NCBI GenBank assembly: GCA_027579435.1
Contig: JANBPK010000944.1
Location: 1 to 64,000 of the forward strand
Origin: Candolleomyces eurysporus
Lineage: Eukaryota > Basidiomycota > Agaricomycetes > Agaricales > Psathyrellaceae
Direction of reading: 5' to 3'
Length of the DNA: 64,000 nucleotides
The number at the start of each line of letters is the position of its first letter. Positions within the stretch are counted from its first letter, which is position 1. The notes beneath the pieces are model-generated. The model worked only from the letters and a program-made list of their open reading frames with translations, was not told the DNA's origin and ran no database searches. Shown here piece after piece: positions 10,320 through 23,009 of the stretch. The position numbers and the translations under genes are program-made.

Positions 10320-12950
10320 TCGGAGGTGATTTCACCTTCCATACACATCCTGACCGACACTCCACAGGATATAACTGACTTCCCAGGCAGCTATGGGAGA
10401 TGGATGTACCTTCCGCCCACATTGATAGACGGTGAGTTCACCTTCCAAATGTGTTATCAGCGAGCTCGTACAGGGCGAAACCGCATTCCGGGCGAGTTAT
10501 GGAAGGTGGATTTACCTTCAGCCCCACCGATGACGGGTGAACTCTGGTTCCGATTGTCTCTTCAGCAATGACAGAGTGGGTTCAAGAGTTGGTGGCGAAA
10601 CGATGGAAGGTGAGAAGGCCTTCCCAACTGTTGATGGAGGGTGAGCTTGTCCTTCAGCACATGTCCTCTGCGAGGTTGTAAGGTGTCAGAACGGGTTCCT
10701 AGCAAAGTATGGGAGGTGGATTCACCTTTCACCACTTCGACAGAAGTCAAAGTCACCTTCCAAGCGCGCTGCAGAGATGTCCTGAGGGTTACAACAGCTT
10801 CCAAGTGGCCTCCCGGGGGTGGAGTCACGCTCCATAGACATGTTGGAAGGTGAACCTACCTCCCAGAATACTCCTTCGCGACCACAGGAGGAGTGGATAC
10901 AGCTTCCCAGCAACGAATGGGAGGCGATCTTACCTTCTACAAAAGGATTGGAACGAGAACCTACCTTCCGGCACCTCATTTGCGACCACTTGAGTGGTCG
11001 GAACAGCTTCCTAGCGAGGAATGGGAGGCGATCTTACCTTCCACATGAGGGTTGGAAGGCAAATCTACCTTCCTGCCACTCCTCCACGACGACTTGAGGG
11101 TTGAAGCAGCTTCCTAGCAAGTGGTGTGGGCATAGATTTACCTTCTTTCAACGTTCTGGAAGGCAGATCCCCCTTCCTAATCCCCATGGAACGTCTTGAG
11201 GGGGTCAAAAAAGGGTTTCAGGCATGGTATGGTAATTGAACTCACCTTCCACCACAGCGACGGAAGGCAGATTCAGCCTCCAGCAGTGCCTTCAGCGACC
11301 CTTTGACCAGATGAAGCAACTTCCAAAGGAGCTCCCGGGGGTGATATCGCCCTTCCATTGACGTGTTGGACAGCAAACTCCCCTTCCAAACGTCCCCTGA
11401 GCGATGTTGAGAGGTATCTAAAAGCGTTTCAGGCGAGAGATGGGAGGTGACATTACCTTGTACAACACGATGGGAAGGTGAGCTCACCCCCCGAGCACCT
11501 CCTCAACACCATTGTGAGGTGTCGACACAGGCTGTAGGAGAGGTGTAAGGGGCGAGGTCACCTTTCAAGACGTTGATGGAAGGCGAGCTCGCCCTCCGAG
11601 CACCTCCTCGACGAGGTCACGACGGGTCCGCGCAGCTTCCCAGCGAGCATTGGCGGTGATCTCACATTCCATTGGCACGTTGGAAGGAGAACGTCCCTTC
11701 CAAACCTCCTCTCAGCAACCTCCGAGCGCCTCCTCGACAAGGTCACGACGGGTCCGCGTAGCTTCCCAGCGAGCATTGGCGGTGATCTCACATTCCATCG
11801 GCACGTTGGAAGGAGAATGTCCCTTCCAAACCTCCTCTCAGCGACGTGGTGAGGCATCAAAAAGGGATCCAGCCGATCTCTGGGTGCTGTACACACCTTC
11901 TAACACGGGTATCGGAAGTCGAACTCACCTTCCAAGCACCCCCCAACGACATTAAGATGACTATAAGGAGGTTCCAAGTGGGTTGTGGGAGATGAGTACG
12001 CCTTCCACAGGAGGGTCGGAAGGTAAACCCATCTTCCAAACGGCCTCTAGCTGGAGTCTTGAAGGGTTGAAAAAGGTTCCTAGAGAGTGTTAGGGGGTGA
12101 ATTCTTCTACCTGGTGGATCATGGAGGGCAGGTTCACCTTCTGTACGATTTCCAGGAGATTGAACAACCTTGCGAACCCTCAGCTCAGCGGCAGATCTCC
12201 TGGTCTAAACACCTTCCTAGCGACATACAGAATGTGAATGTACCTTTCAAATCATTGGTGGAAGGTGAAGTTAACTTCCAAACACCTTTTCTGCATCTTC
12301 GTACGGTTTCGGAAAGCCCTCATAGTGAGCTATAGGAGGTGAAGATAGCTTCCGTGATGTTGATCGACGCTTAGATCACCACCGGTTCGTCTCCTGACCG
12401 AAAGCATACAAGGTCAAAGAACTCACGGAGGGCAAAACCACCTCCCGAGCACTTGCCCAACGGCGATGGTTGGGGTCCAATCACCTTCTTTGCAGGGGTT
12501 TGGGTAGCCAGTTTATCGCTCGATAACGGAACGGAAGATGAGCCCACATCCAAATCAAGATGCAGAAGGCGAGCTCACCTTCCACCCTCATCACAGAATA
12601 CCTGTTGACAATGAACTCACCGGCCGTGTTCTGCATAGGAAGGTCATCCAACCTTTTGTAGGGATGGTGGTAGGCAAAGAAGGTGCTCCCACCTTCCGCC
12701 CCAGGCAATGGCAGCTTAATCCCACTTCCAAACCGGTCTTGGGTACCCCATTGAACGTGCTTTCTTGTCCTCTGGCTACTCTTGGACGGTGACCTTACCC
12801 TCCATGTACCATACAGGCAGTGTACTTGCCTCTGTGAACTGTCCGCCAAAGAGTAACTCACCTCCGGTAAAGAGACAGGCACGCTAAATTTACCTTCCCA
12901 TGACAGCTGCATTCACCTTCGATACACCTAGCATGACGACGAAATCACCT
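10320..12950. repeat. Degenerate minisatellite with palindromic GGAAGGTGA..TCACCTTCC core
   Basis: About 2.6 kb are built from diverged units of roughly 104-126 bp. Each unit carries one or two short inverted motifs of the form GGAAGGTGAnnTnACCTTCC, and often a CAGCTTCCnAGCGAGnATGGGAGG block. Examples of the palindromic core are near 10431-10452, 10848-10870 and 11029-11042. The best-preserved pair is at 11617-11742 and 11743-11868, a 126-bp direct repeat with only a few changes. There is no convincing coding potential; the short frames are by-products of the repeat. It starts about 80 bp after the transposase stop and ends before the kinase promoter. Most of 10238-13170 is this repeat. The 12960-13170 part is unique and holds a 20-bp inverted repeat at 13088-13107. 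Confidence 0.8.
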
Positions 12951-13170
12951 TCCGGCCTGATTCCTTAATTGGGTTGTCCATAGGCCCTATATTCAACCGT
13001 GAACAGATAGAACAACTACGATAACTATACAAACCAAAGTAGTGTACACACTACAAATTTACTGTCACACGTGCCATGTATTTGCAGAAGTGCAACAGGT
13101 TGCACTTGTTGTGTGTAACCCGTGATACGGCTTTGGTGCAACATGGGCATCAGTGGCTATCTGGCGACGT

Positions 13171-13550
13171 GACCGTGTTCACACTCCGCCGGCATCTTCC
13201 GACGGTTTCCGAATTCGGGTCATAAAGCCACCGAACGTTCACACTCCGTCAACGACATACCAAAATTGGACGTAAATCATAGCCGTACAGCCGATGGGAA
13301 AGATGAACACCCAACTGTCGAAAAGTAGCTTAGGTAGAACAGGATTACACAAAGTAAAGTCACTATCGATGGCTCTTTCAAGAAATTTTGCCCGTGAGCG
13401 GCCTGGAAAAGTTAAGTATCAACCCGCGAACCCACCATTCCCACCTATATCAGGCACATAATGGTCCGGAGGTTTTGTTGTCGCGCGTGCCATAGTTATT
13501 TTCCAAATTAGCGAAGCCAGCTACAGTGTCAAAGGTCACCTATTTAAACT
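13171..13550 (+). promoter_or_regulatory. Conserved FunK1 promoter with TTCACACTCCGCC motifs and TATTTAA box
   Basis: The motif TTCACACTCCGCCGGCATCT at 13179-13198 and a second TTCACACTCCGTC at 13238-13250 are matched in the same order and spacing upstream of the kinase at 25828 (25403 and 25471). One copy is also present upstream of the decayed kinase at 19460. A CCTATTTAAA box at about 13540 sits 60 bp before the ATG and is matched at 25753. A GCGCGTGCCAT block near 13485 is matched near 25715. The shared order of blocks marks a duplicated promoter. Confidence 0.65.
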
Positions 13551-13600
13551 GGCCCCTTGCACCGACCCTTTCTTCAAGCCCCTCACTCAACACAAGAGCG

Positions 13601-16252
13601 ATGCCCCCAACTAGCCATGACACTCCCTGCACCAATCCCGACGGTGCACAGGTGCTGGCACCTAGCCACATAGCTACCACAATTCAGCCCACCAGTTCCC
13701 CTAATCCCTTCAATCTTGAACTCGAGCGTGATTGCAAGAGAAATCCCATAATCACCCCTTCTCGCGGCAATGAAGCAACTCTGAAGAGGCTGTGCGAACC
13801 ACCATCTCTTCTCAGCCGTGGCTCTCAGCAACGTCTGAGGTCAGCCAGCTCAAGCTTCACAAAGAACCAACACTGTTCAACGCCGTACAATGCTAGGATA
13901 AGCGAGCCCTTGAAGCTTAACCCCAAGCGTGACGAGCACAAGAAATCGATCAAGCTTGAACTTGGTACACTGATCGGTCTAAACGACAATGGAGCGTGGG
14001 CTAAATCCCTATATGCTCACCTAGTCGGGGAGGCAGAGATTGACGAATTTCTCGAAGAGAGCGATCTTTACAGCACGAACACTGGGCGCTGGACTGCCAT
14101 TCCTGAAAGCACTCCCGCTCTGACAGAAGATGATCTCTATGAACCATTCACCAAGATTTCCAACGCGATCCTTAAGAAGTTCGTCCTCGTTACATGCAAG
14201 AAGNAAAAAGCTGCTACGTGAGGCAATAGATACTCATGCAATCAACCTTCCACATCAAGAGGAGGCCAGAACGACCCTTGTTTCCCGTCCTGATGTATCT
14301 GTAAAGGGTCAAGGTCCGTCCTTCCAAATGCCTGAGGCAGACTCAGAGGGAAACATTCCGGAAGTGGGGTTTTCTAGCATGTCATCATTCGAGGAGATGA
14401 AGGTAGAAAGGCAAAGAGTGTCTCCGACGGCGCAAGGACTTCAGGTTGGTGTATACGTGAGGTACTTACGTTGATAATCATTCTCCTCCCATCAAGTATT
14501 GACGACTATTGCCAGGCAAATATTCATTCATCAGCCAAATCGAAGATTTGTTCGGGCTCTCGTTCTTACTGAGACTCATGTTCGCCTTTTTCACTTCGAT
14601 CGTAGCGGAGGACTGTATACGCCTTACATCAACATACATGAAGATCCATACACTTTCATTCGCCTTGTTGTTGGACTGAACTCTCTGGACGATTCCGTGC
14701 TTGGGTTCGACACTAGCATCCGATGGAGAATTGAAGATGGCAGAAAGGTCGATGGAACTCTAACGACTCAGAGGGATGACAATACCGAAATCAAGTACAA
14801 CCTGTCTGAGGTGGATCCTGTTATCACATTCTTTGACATTCGTGGTCGTGGTACTCAGTGCTGGAGTGTCTCTGATCCTACAACTGGGGACAAACTACTG
14901 GTCAAGGACTGTTGGAAGGCCAAAGACAGGGTGCCCGAGTATGAACACCTCAAGGAACTTGAAGGTGTGCAAGGAGTAGCTCAGATGATCTCCTTTGAGA
15001 CGAATCGGGGCGAGACGAAAGACTTTCGTGCAACCGGTGGGACTGCTCACGGAGATTTCCATAACCGCGTTGCAATCCGGATTGTTATGAGCAGCTACGG
15101 CGTATCAATTGAGAATTTCAAATCTCCGATGGAGCTTCTGTGCCCATTCCGAGACGCTATCAAGGGTGAGTCTCCTCATATTGCCTCTAAGCCATCTGAC
15201 ATGATATCTCCACATAGGTCACATGAACCTGTACATGACGAAGAGATTGCATCGAGACGTTACCATTCACAACGTTTTGCTAGGGAAAAAGCCAGACGGC
15301 TCGGAACCCGACCCGGGATACTGCGGAATTCTGATTGACCTTTACATGGCGATTCAAAGTGAGAGAAGCACCCTCAGTGCTGAACAGCGAATGGTATGCA
15401 TGCTTCCTGAGATATTAATTCATATGACACTCAATTGGCATTTACAACAGGCCTCCCGTCTATTTCTCTCAGTCGTAATCTTGAAGAGCTGCAAAGATCC
15501 TGTGGATGACGAGGACCAAGAAGAGCAGGAGGAAGAAGAGCAGTTGCTCCAGCTCGCCCACGATCACCTGGACGATTTGGAGGCCTTTCTCTACATCTAT
15601 ACCTATATCATCCACGTACACGATGCCAACGGTGCTTCCTACAACATCCCACAACTGATGAAAAAGTGGAAACGAGATCACCCATCAGCTGTTGTGGATT
15701 CCAAACATGCCTTTCTAAGCAAAGGCACATCTTTCACGGCAACATTATGACGACGTTGGCCCGCTCGATGTGTCGAGCTTCTTGATAGTTTTCGAAAGTT
15801 CATCTTCCCGCACGTGGTCAAGAAGATTGATCTCATGGAGGACATAAACTGCCTCGAAAAGGCGCAAACGGAGGTGAAATATATGATGGATGAAGTCGTT
15901 GGCCATTACAACACCGTTCTTCATCTCTTCAACGATGCAATCGAAGGGTTGGAAGAATGCCAGCCAGGTTTTGGGAACGCCCAATCTGGAAACGCCAACA
16001 GATTCATGACCCCGCCTCTTGACCCTGAGTCCCCTANCCCCCCATCCCAGTCAAAATCCCTTGAAGAGAATGGGTGGCTATATTGGGCAAACACCTAGGG
16101 CTAAGCGCAGTCTCTTTTGTGACCCCGAGAGCTCCCCTGAAATTCCAGAGGACGCCTTCCCGATCCCCCCTTGGAATCGAATCCCGAGGACGCCTTCCAG
16201 GGGTCAAAGGGCCCAGCTTGTCCATGGCTCTTCACCGCTCGCGAAGCTTTAA
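13601..16252 (+). CDS. FunK1-type protein kinase, copy 1, in-frame TGA before C-terminal tail
   Basis: Exons 13601-14461, 14516-15165, 15218-15393 and 15451-onward, matching the intact copy at 25828. The N at 14204 must be dropped. The frame reaches a TGA at 15748-15750 (661 aa). Beyond it the same frame stays open and similar to the intact paralogue up to a TAA at 16250-16252, once the N at 16037 is dropped. The full frame would be 828 codons. Kinase features before the stop: a Lys in LLVKDCWK, the catalytic-loop LHRDVTIHNVLL, LIDLYMA in place of DFG, and the HDHLDDLEAF motif typical of FunK1 proteins. The missing tail contains the RWPARCVELLDSFRKF helix and the disordered C-terminus. It is either a truncated active kinase, a young pseudogene, or a sequencing error. 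Confidence 0.75.
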
Positions 16253-17067
16253 TGCACCGGTATTTCTCCATATTCGTGGCTCGTTTGTACTACAAAGTGG
16301 TCGTAGTTCATTTTACTTGATGTAGACCGTCATGCAATGCTACCCTGCTTTTAACTTTAGCAATCATTTCTGAGATGAAGTGGGACATGCATCGCTGAGC
16401 TTGTCAATATAACGATGGCCTCACTCTGGAATTCAAATCAGAGACCTTCAGCATAAATGAAATAATTATTCAAAGGAGCTCTCAGACGGAGGAGTATAAC
16501 GGCTTTCAAGCAGCGTCATCTTCGACGAGTCACTAGAGACTTCCCGACCTTGGGCTCAAACCCATTTGTGAAGGGAGTCCCATCTAATCACAGTGAAAGC
16601 GAGAAAAAGAGGATGGAATATCAAGCTCCAAAGGCATTGTTTCAAATCTTCAGAGCTTTTATGCGCATTTTGAGACGCGGTTCTACAACGCGGGAGTGAC
16701 TGTGAGGCGGGTGGGTGGTGTAGTTATACTCCGCCGGCGTCTACCTATGGCTTTGTTAGGATTGAAAGTTGCGGAAGGAGGGAGGAGTTCGGATGCTGTC
16801 CAAGTCAAAACGCATAAATTTCCAATTGACCGTCGTCTCGCAGTACATAGGAACCCAGTCCAAGATCTGACTCTGGGATCCATTACCTTTGAGCCGTTAT
16901 CAATTGAAATGTTTTAGGAGACGCTCAGCAGCTTTGAAGTTTTCAAGAATAAAAGGATAACCGTATAATATATCGAGATACAAATACAAACCAAACAATT
17001 CAAGCATTACGCAGACCAAATTTATAGCAACTTAATGGTAGGAGGATAAGGTGGTGATGAACAGCAA
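16253..17067. other. Spacer carrying left junction of the kinase-pair duplication
   Basis: No gene is visible. An ACTCCGCCGGCGTCTAC block at about 16727 resembles the kinase promoter motif. From about 16868 (GACTCTGGGATCCATTACC) to the stop codon at 17068 the sequence is similar to 22755-23009, which precedes the second kinase pair. The duplicated segment therefore starts here. Confidence 0.55.
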
Positions 17068-19291
17068 TTACGAAGAGTCCGAACAACTCGAGTCGGTATC
17101 AGAGCTCGAAGAGCTCGAGTCGGTATACAAGTTTGAGCGCTTGGGCAGGGGTCGGGAGTCCAGATATTCGTCAGACCGCCTTGTCGAGGAGCTTCGCTCC
17201 GCAAGACGCTGTAAGAATGGCTGAGAAGAAATCGGACGCCTCTGGAGAACAGAGGAAGCTTTCTTGTCATCACCCTTCTCCAACGCTGAGATTCCGGTGT
17301 CGAATAGTCGGATAACTTCATCGTAGTGATACTCGGCGTTCGACATCAACGCTTTCAGAATTTCGGGTCCATCTTCAGGCCGTGCCAGCGTTAGAGCGAC
17401 CTTCTGGTCGACCATAGGCAGAATGAAGTCTTTGAAGCTGAGAAAGATGTCTAGAGAAGCAGCCGGCCAGCGCATAGAGATGTTCTTTGGTAGAAACTGT
17501 CTGGCAAGGAAGCTCTCTTTGAGATAGCCAGCTGAGGTGCCCGAGCATTCGTCCCATTGCGTCAGGAGGTCGTCGACTTCGTGTAAAGCACCATGGCAGT
17601 CGTATGAATAGAGAATATGAGCGAAGATATAAAGAAATGACTCGAGGTCGTCCAGGTGATCGTGAGGGAGCGGTTGAGAGAGGAACTTGCTCGAAAGAAC
17701 CATTATCGATTGATATAGAGGTATGCCCTGTGAGATAAGTGAGGATGCCATCAAGGGATTCAACAAATAGGATACTTACGATCCGCCAATCTGTAGGAGG
17801 ATGGAAGCCATCCTCGCCTCGACGCGTTGCCATGTCAAGGTCGATGAGGANCCCCCCGATCGCCCAGTTTGGCTTCAGGCTTCCCCAAGACAACATTCTG
17901 GATGGAGACGTCTCGATGCAATGTACCCTTCTCGAAGAGTTCCTTATGGCCTGGTAAACGATGGTGATGATAAGAGTTGCGGACAGGGAAAGAAGAAGGT
18001 CCAAAAATAACTTACCTGCAATAGCGTCACGAAGGGCGCAGAGAAGTTGCTTGGTGGAGGTAAATTCAACGATTGGGTCACCGTAGCACTTCATAACGAG
18101 GCGAGTTTCCGTACGATTCTCGAAGTCGGCGGGAAAGATATTTCCAAAGCCACGGAGCTCCTTTGTCTGGCCGCGATCCGGCTCATGGGAGACCATCTGG
18201 ACGACGCCTGGGATACCGAGAGCTTCTTGCAGGTGATTATACTCGCAAATCCTGTGACCATCCCTCCACGAGTCCTTAACAAGGAGCTCTTCGCCGTTTA
18301 CAGGGTCGGAAACCAGCCAGCAAGTCGTACACCGGCCACGGATATTGTTACGACGGAAGAAAGGATCCACGTTAAGAAGTGGGTATACGACTTCGGCGTT
18401 GTCAATTCCACGAGTGACCAATGCACCCCCGACCTTTCGACCATTCTCGATTCTCCACTGGATGGTTGGATCGAGACCGAGATCGGCCTCGTTTGGAGAG
18501 CTAAGGCCGAGTACGAGCCGTACGAACACGTTAGGATCTCGGTTGATATCGATCGAGGGTGTATACTGAGCGCCGCTGCGATCGAAGTGGAATAAACGAA
18601 GGTTTTGCCTGGTCAGAAGAAGCACGCGAACAAATCTTCGATTTGGTTGGTGAATGAAGAGCTGTCTAATGAAGCAGAAATTTTAGTGTTTGACGAGCAC
18701 CAGCAATGATTGAACCTACCTCGCATAGATTGCGACCCGGATTAGTTGCTCAGAAATAGGTAATTCATCACCCTCCACCTGGATCTCGATGCAACCTGCG
18801 ACATTAGAAAAGCCAATTTTCGGAGGCTTTTCTCCTGGAGTCACGGTGGGATATTGGAATGACGGACCCTCAGCCCTAATCACAAGGCTAGGCCGAGATT
18901 TATGGGATGAGGGGTCGTGCTTGCTGTGGTGTAGGTCGGTGTTATGAGTGTCCACAACTTGGCGTGCCCTGTGAGCCGACGCATCTCTCCAAAAATGCTT
19001 AACAATTGAGGAGATAACGGTGCAGAATGGCGTGTAGAATTTGGTATCAACGAGCTTGGTGTAGCTCCGCGGAAGCTTCCATCGCCGCTCTGTGAGGCAG
19101 AAAAAGCGAGATTTTTTTAAGAAAGTCTCGATGGCAGAATCACTAGCCAGATCGTGGTAGAGAGAGCAAGCAAATGAATTTCCCTTCAGTTCAATTATTT
19201 CCACAAGCTCTGGAGATACCAATTCCTTCTGCTCGTCAAGGTCACTGTTGGACGATGTGGTTTTGGGTTGCTTGCTGAATCGGGTGCGCAT
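17068..19291 (-). CDS. FunK1-type protein kinase, copy 2
   Basis: Four exons on the minus strand: 19291-18720, 18665-18016, 17950-17780 and 17727-17068. After dropping the N at 17851 they total 2052 nt, encoding 683 aa. Exon lengths 650, 170 and 660 equal those of the copy at 23010-25232. Motifs: LLVKDSWR (ATP-site Lys), LHRDVSIQNVVL catalytic loop, VLIDLDMAT in place of DFG, and HDHLDDLESFLYI. The C-terminus ends in a serine-rich tail (SSSSSDTDSSCSDSS). FunK1 kinases are a fungal family of unsettled function. The protein has no signal or membrane segment, so it is presumably cytoplasmic or nuclear. It diverges from the decayed copy 3 at 19478, the same head-to-head layout as copies 4 and 5. 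Confidence 0.85.
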
Positions 19292-19477
19292 GGACTACTC
19301 GCAACGCGGCAAATGAGATGGATGCTAAGTAAGAAAAGTGTCAACTCACAAGGCTCAGTGGGCTTTCAGAGGCTGGAATTGTTTAAGGCGACCGTCGTAG
19401 CGTGGTGTCGGTGGGAGAGAACCAAGACGCGAAGGCACAATCTGCGTGACCGTGTTGTGTTTACACTCCGCCGGCAT
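19292..19477 (+). promoter_or_regulatory. Former bidirectional kinase promoter, right half fused to exon-4 remnant
   Basis: The sequence corresponds to 25233-25427 of the intact pair: GGCTCAGTGGGCTTTCAGA, the CGACCGTCGTAGCGTGGT block and the ACTCCGCCGGCATCTTCC motif at 19464-19482. The motif runs directly into kinase exon-4 sequence (GATCACTTGGACGAT), so the rest of the promoter and exons 1-3 are deleted. Confidence 0.65.
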
Positions 19478-20157
19478 CTTCCAGATCACTTGGACGATAG
19501 AGTCCTTGTCTAGGCCTACAGCTACATCATCCACGTATACGACTCCAGTGGTGCATCCTATACCATTCCAAACATACTTATCGATTGCAGCAGTATGCCG
19601 CCCCATAAATTATCGAGCTCAAGCATTCCATCTTGCTGAGGAAATTGTTCAGAAGTCAAGGAGGTTGAAGAACGCTGGCCGAAGCAATGCACCAAGTTCT
19701 TTCAAGGTTTTCAGAAATTTCTCCTGCCGCACGCCGGGAAGAAGATGAAAATAATCAACCACGGCTCGTATAAAACGAGAAAGAGATTGAGCACTTGATG
19801 GATGACATTTTGAGGCATTACAGGACCGTTCTATATCCTTTCAACAACGCAATTGATAACTTGGAAGTCGAAGACGCATCAGCCTCCGGGACAGTCCAGG
19901 ACGGGAGCGCCAACGGATTCTCCCTCTCTGCTCCGAAATATTCTTCGAATCGAAATGCCTTGAAGAGGGAACTGGAAGACGAATACTACGTGCATGAATT
20001 ACACCAGGCCAAGCGTGGTCCTGGATCTGAGCCGACTACCCCTAACCCGCCAGTGAAGAGATACAAAGTTCTTCCCTTAAGAAAGTCTTATAACGTCACA
20101 CCTCAAAGGGGAGCCCGGCCTGTTTACGGTCCATCACCTCTCCGATCAACGCTCTGA
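19478..20157 (+). pseudogene. FunK1-type kinase, copy 3, deletion remnant of exon 4
   Basis: From GATCACTTGGACGAT on, the DNA is similar to 27750-28431 of the intact copy 5, including SYIIHVYDSSGASYTIPN and the tail KRELEDEYYVHEL, GSEPTTPNPPVKRYKVLP and TPQRGARPVYGPSPL. The first three exons and about 2.3 kb are missing, and the frame is broken by small indels and a TAG near 19511. Only the last 120 codons (19795-20157) remain open. It lacks every kinase motif and cannot encode a kinase. Confidence 0.8.
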
Positions 20158-20475
20158 TGTTTCAACGTCCTGTCATGTTCACTATCCATTGCTTCTGTAA
20201 AGTGATTGTAGTTCAATTTACTTAATGTAGTGTTCGACGTACAATGCCACCACTACTTTGCCGCTAACTCTGCAATTATACGTGAACCCTAGAGCTCGGG
20301 CCGCTACGTATATCCTCGAAGCTTTAACGATATACCGTTCCTGCCCACGCACTGTACATTATCCGCTCAGAGTAAACCTGTCAGAATACAACTCGAATTA
20401 AACGAGGCTATGCACACTAACACTCTAAAACACCACAACTGCTTCTGGTTTCCTGTCCTTCCTCTTCCTCCTAAT

Positions 20476-21468
20476 GGTGGTTAACAAAGTTACTTGTGCA
20501 CGTAACTTGTTCCCTTACTAATTTAACTTTTTCTAACTTTTTCAGCTTAAGTAAATCTTTCCCTGACACGTTTACTTCACGTTAACATTCAAGTTAGACC
20601 AAGTTAGAGCATGTTACCTTAAGCTAAGATCAAGCTACATACAAGTTAGCACAAGTAAACTTGAGCTGTATATTGTCTTTTCGCCAAATGGGCATGTTGG
20701 GTGGGTCCTAGGTGAGTCCCAGCTTGCGCGCTGAAGCACGGCCATCGTGGCTCGCTTTCATATGGGAAGGGACAGCCGGAGACGATAACCTTATTTTTAT
20801 ATTTGCCTATCACGGAGCTTTAGGAGATGAGGTTGAATGTTCGCTGTCGGATCTAGGGAGGAATGCAAACAAAGGATGATTGGTACGGGCCCCCACTAGG
20901 TACGAGCAGGGTTACGCTGCGTCAAATTCCAGGTGTTGTGGATACCCGTGTCCTACCTTTGGAGGGTACGGTTGGAGCACTTAGGCGAGTTGTCAGGTCC
21001 ACCATCATCGAGGTTACCCCAGAAACTTCCCCTATTCTCTCAATACTTCCCAGTGTGCTCAGTCGTTCAGCTTTCCAACGACGATAACAGATCTGGGTCT
21101 CGCAGAGATTGTTCCTGGCTCGCGACCATTGCTTGCCCTTCCCCGTGAACTCCGTCGTTCCCTCATCACATCTCACCTGGAGCTACTCATCCTCGTCCTC
21201 GTCCCGTTCCACCCAGAGGCTTGGTCCCATCAGCGAAGCCTCAACGAACCCTGCATTTTTCTCCCGTTTTCACCATGTTACCTGGCCCACATCTACCAGC
21301 TCCAGGACGATATTTGATGAGGCGGCATTATGGATATATCTCCAACACCGGCGACACATTCACTTGGCCAGTTGCGTGGAAAACTACCAATTGTAATCAC
21401 GTTAGAGACCCTAACTTGCAGGCGGAAAGTTAGATAAAGTTACTAACTCAAGTAACTTTATTTACAGT
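20476..21468. mobile_element. 993-bp non-autonomous DNA transposon with 9-bp target duplication
   Basis: The element is flanked by CCTCCTAAT at 20467-20475 and 21469-21477. The unoccupied site is visible in the paralogous segment at about 29824-29832, where CCTCCTAAT occurs once and flanking sequence continues on both sides. The ends are imperfect inverted repeats that share AAAGTTACTTG (20485-20495 and, inverted, 21446-21456). Several AAGTTA-type subterminal repeats lie at both ends (20500-20660, 21410-21445). There is no transposase frame inside. A 9-bp duplication suggests a Mutator-like parent, or a hAT-like one if 8 bp is the true length; I cannot decide. Confidence 0.7.
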
Positions 21469-21526
21469 CCTCCTAATCACCCACCAATACACCGTACGCA
21501 CATGTCCTATGACATATTGCAATCCG

Positions 21527-22755
<1,229 letters not shown>

Positions 22756-23009
22756 GGTCTGACTCTGGGATCCATAACGTTTGTGCCGTTACTACTTACC
22801 AACCTATGCGGAGAACCCGCTTCGCTCCCCTGTCGGTAGGGATGCTTTGAAAGATGCTCAGCAGAATCAAGTCTTCCAGAACGAAAGATGGAAGATAACC
22901 ATGTAGTATATTGAGATACAAATACGAATGAAACCAGTTAGATACTGCGCAGAACAAATGTGTGGCATAGGTTTAAGGGATAAAGTGGTGATGAATAGTG
23001 AATAATTGA
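22756..23009. other. Right junction of the kinase-pair duplication
   Basis: Similar to 16868-17067, starting at GACTCTGGGATCCATAACG. It includes the 3' untranslated part of the kinase at 23010. No gene is visible. Confidence 0.55.

Noticed and set aside
10320..12950. Short open frames in the minisatellite as a repeat protein
   Set aside because: Unit lengths are not multiples of three and frames break between units.
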